Assembly (NCBI GenBank): GCA_035687895.1
Contig: DASRUE010000178.1
Span: forward strand, 1-13,354
Origin: JAERML01 sp035687895
GTDB taxonomy: Bacteria; Bacteroidota; Ignavibacteria; UBA10030; UBA6906
DNA length: 13,354 nt
Reading direction: 5' to 3'
Both the position numbers and the translations under genes were made by a program. A model generated the notes under the pieces. It saw only the letters and a program-made list of their open reading frames with translations. It was not told where the DNA came from and ran no database searches. Position 1 is the stretch's first letter. Each line of letters begins with the position of its first letter. Below, one piece after another: positions 13,264-13,354 of the stretch.

Positions 13264-13354
13264 GACGTTGCTTCCGACGTTTTGTTCACGCGATGTCGGT
13301 CAACCCAGTAAGCCCAGATAACGAACAGCCAGGCAGCGTTCCCCAGGATCGCAA
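13260..13354 (-). CDS. C-terminal end of a membrane protein (partial)
   Basis: The last 31 codons of a gene entering from beyond the window edge. The readable end, AILGNAAWLFVIWAYWV then DRHRVNKTSEATS, is one hydrophobic segment followed by a charged, probably cytoplasmic tail. The stop overlaps the next start as ATGA. Family not recognisable from this fragment; being the tail of a polytopic protein or a small single-span protein are both possible. Confidence 0.6.
   Translation of the reverse strand, partial: AILGNAAWLFVIWAYWVDRHRVNKTSEATS

Noticed and set aside
1..13354. Defence island, CRISPR array, prophage or mobile-element content
   Set aside because: No repeat-spacer array, transposase, integrase, toxin-antitoxin pair or nuclease was seen. 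RtcB, macro-domain and GNAT proteins can occur in defence contexts, but here nothing else supports that reading.

Overview
The window is about 13.4 kb of bacterial chromosome, gene-dense and moderately GC-rich by eye. Every gene I can support lies on the minus strand, so the biological order runs from position 13354 down to position 1. Clear Shine-Dalgarno sites (AAGGAG, GGAGG) precede several genes. The dCTP deaminase, the seven-bladed S9 peptidase and the tandem periplasmic amidohydrolases look like those of the wider Bacteroidota/Ignavibacteria/Chlorobi group. That placement is an impression from protein style, not a proven assignment. I see no tRNA, rRNA, CRISPR array, transposase or phage gene.

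Layout in direction of transcription: (a) 13354-11886 is a very compact unit: the tail of a membrane protein, a 26-residue signal-peptide-like ORF, a YbaK-type Cys-tRNA(Pro) deacylase and a class D beta-lactamase, each overlapping the next by 1 or 4 bases. (b) 11797-10637 holds a GNAT acetyltransferase and dCTP deaminase (dcd), with a possible promoter in front of dcd. (c) 10604-5828 holds an exported S9 prolyl oligopeptidase, a bacterioferritin-like diiron protein, GTP-dependent PEP carboxykinase (pckG), and directly behind it the broken 3' end of an ATP-dependent PEP carboxykinase (pckA). An intrinsic terminator at 5776-5806 closes this unit. (d) 5744-3840 holds the RNA ligase RtcB and a macro-domain ADP-ribose hydrolase, separated by 195 bp with a GC-rich hairpin and a small palindrome. 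(e) 3781-1 holds two exported amidohydrolase-family proteins one base apart: a 1020-residue tandem protein and the N-terminal 239 residues of a second protein that leaves the window.

The most interesting points are: the apparent replacement of pckA by the unrelated-in-sequence pckG, with the pckA 3' end still visible; the 26-residue ORF stitched between two genes by start/stop overlaps; the amidohydrolase pair, in which two of three domains lack the metal-binding HxH and only one looks catalytic; and RtcB next to a macro-domain protein, which could hint at shared RNA-end or ADP-ribose repair. Otherwise the content is housekeeping and accessory metabolism, and I do not see a convincing multi-gene defence or other new system.
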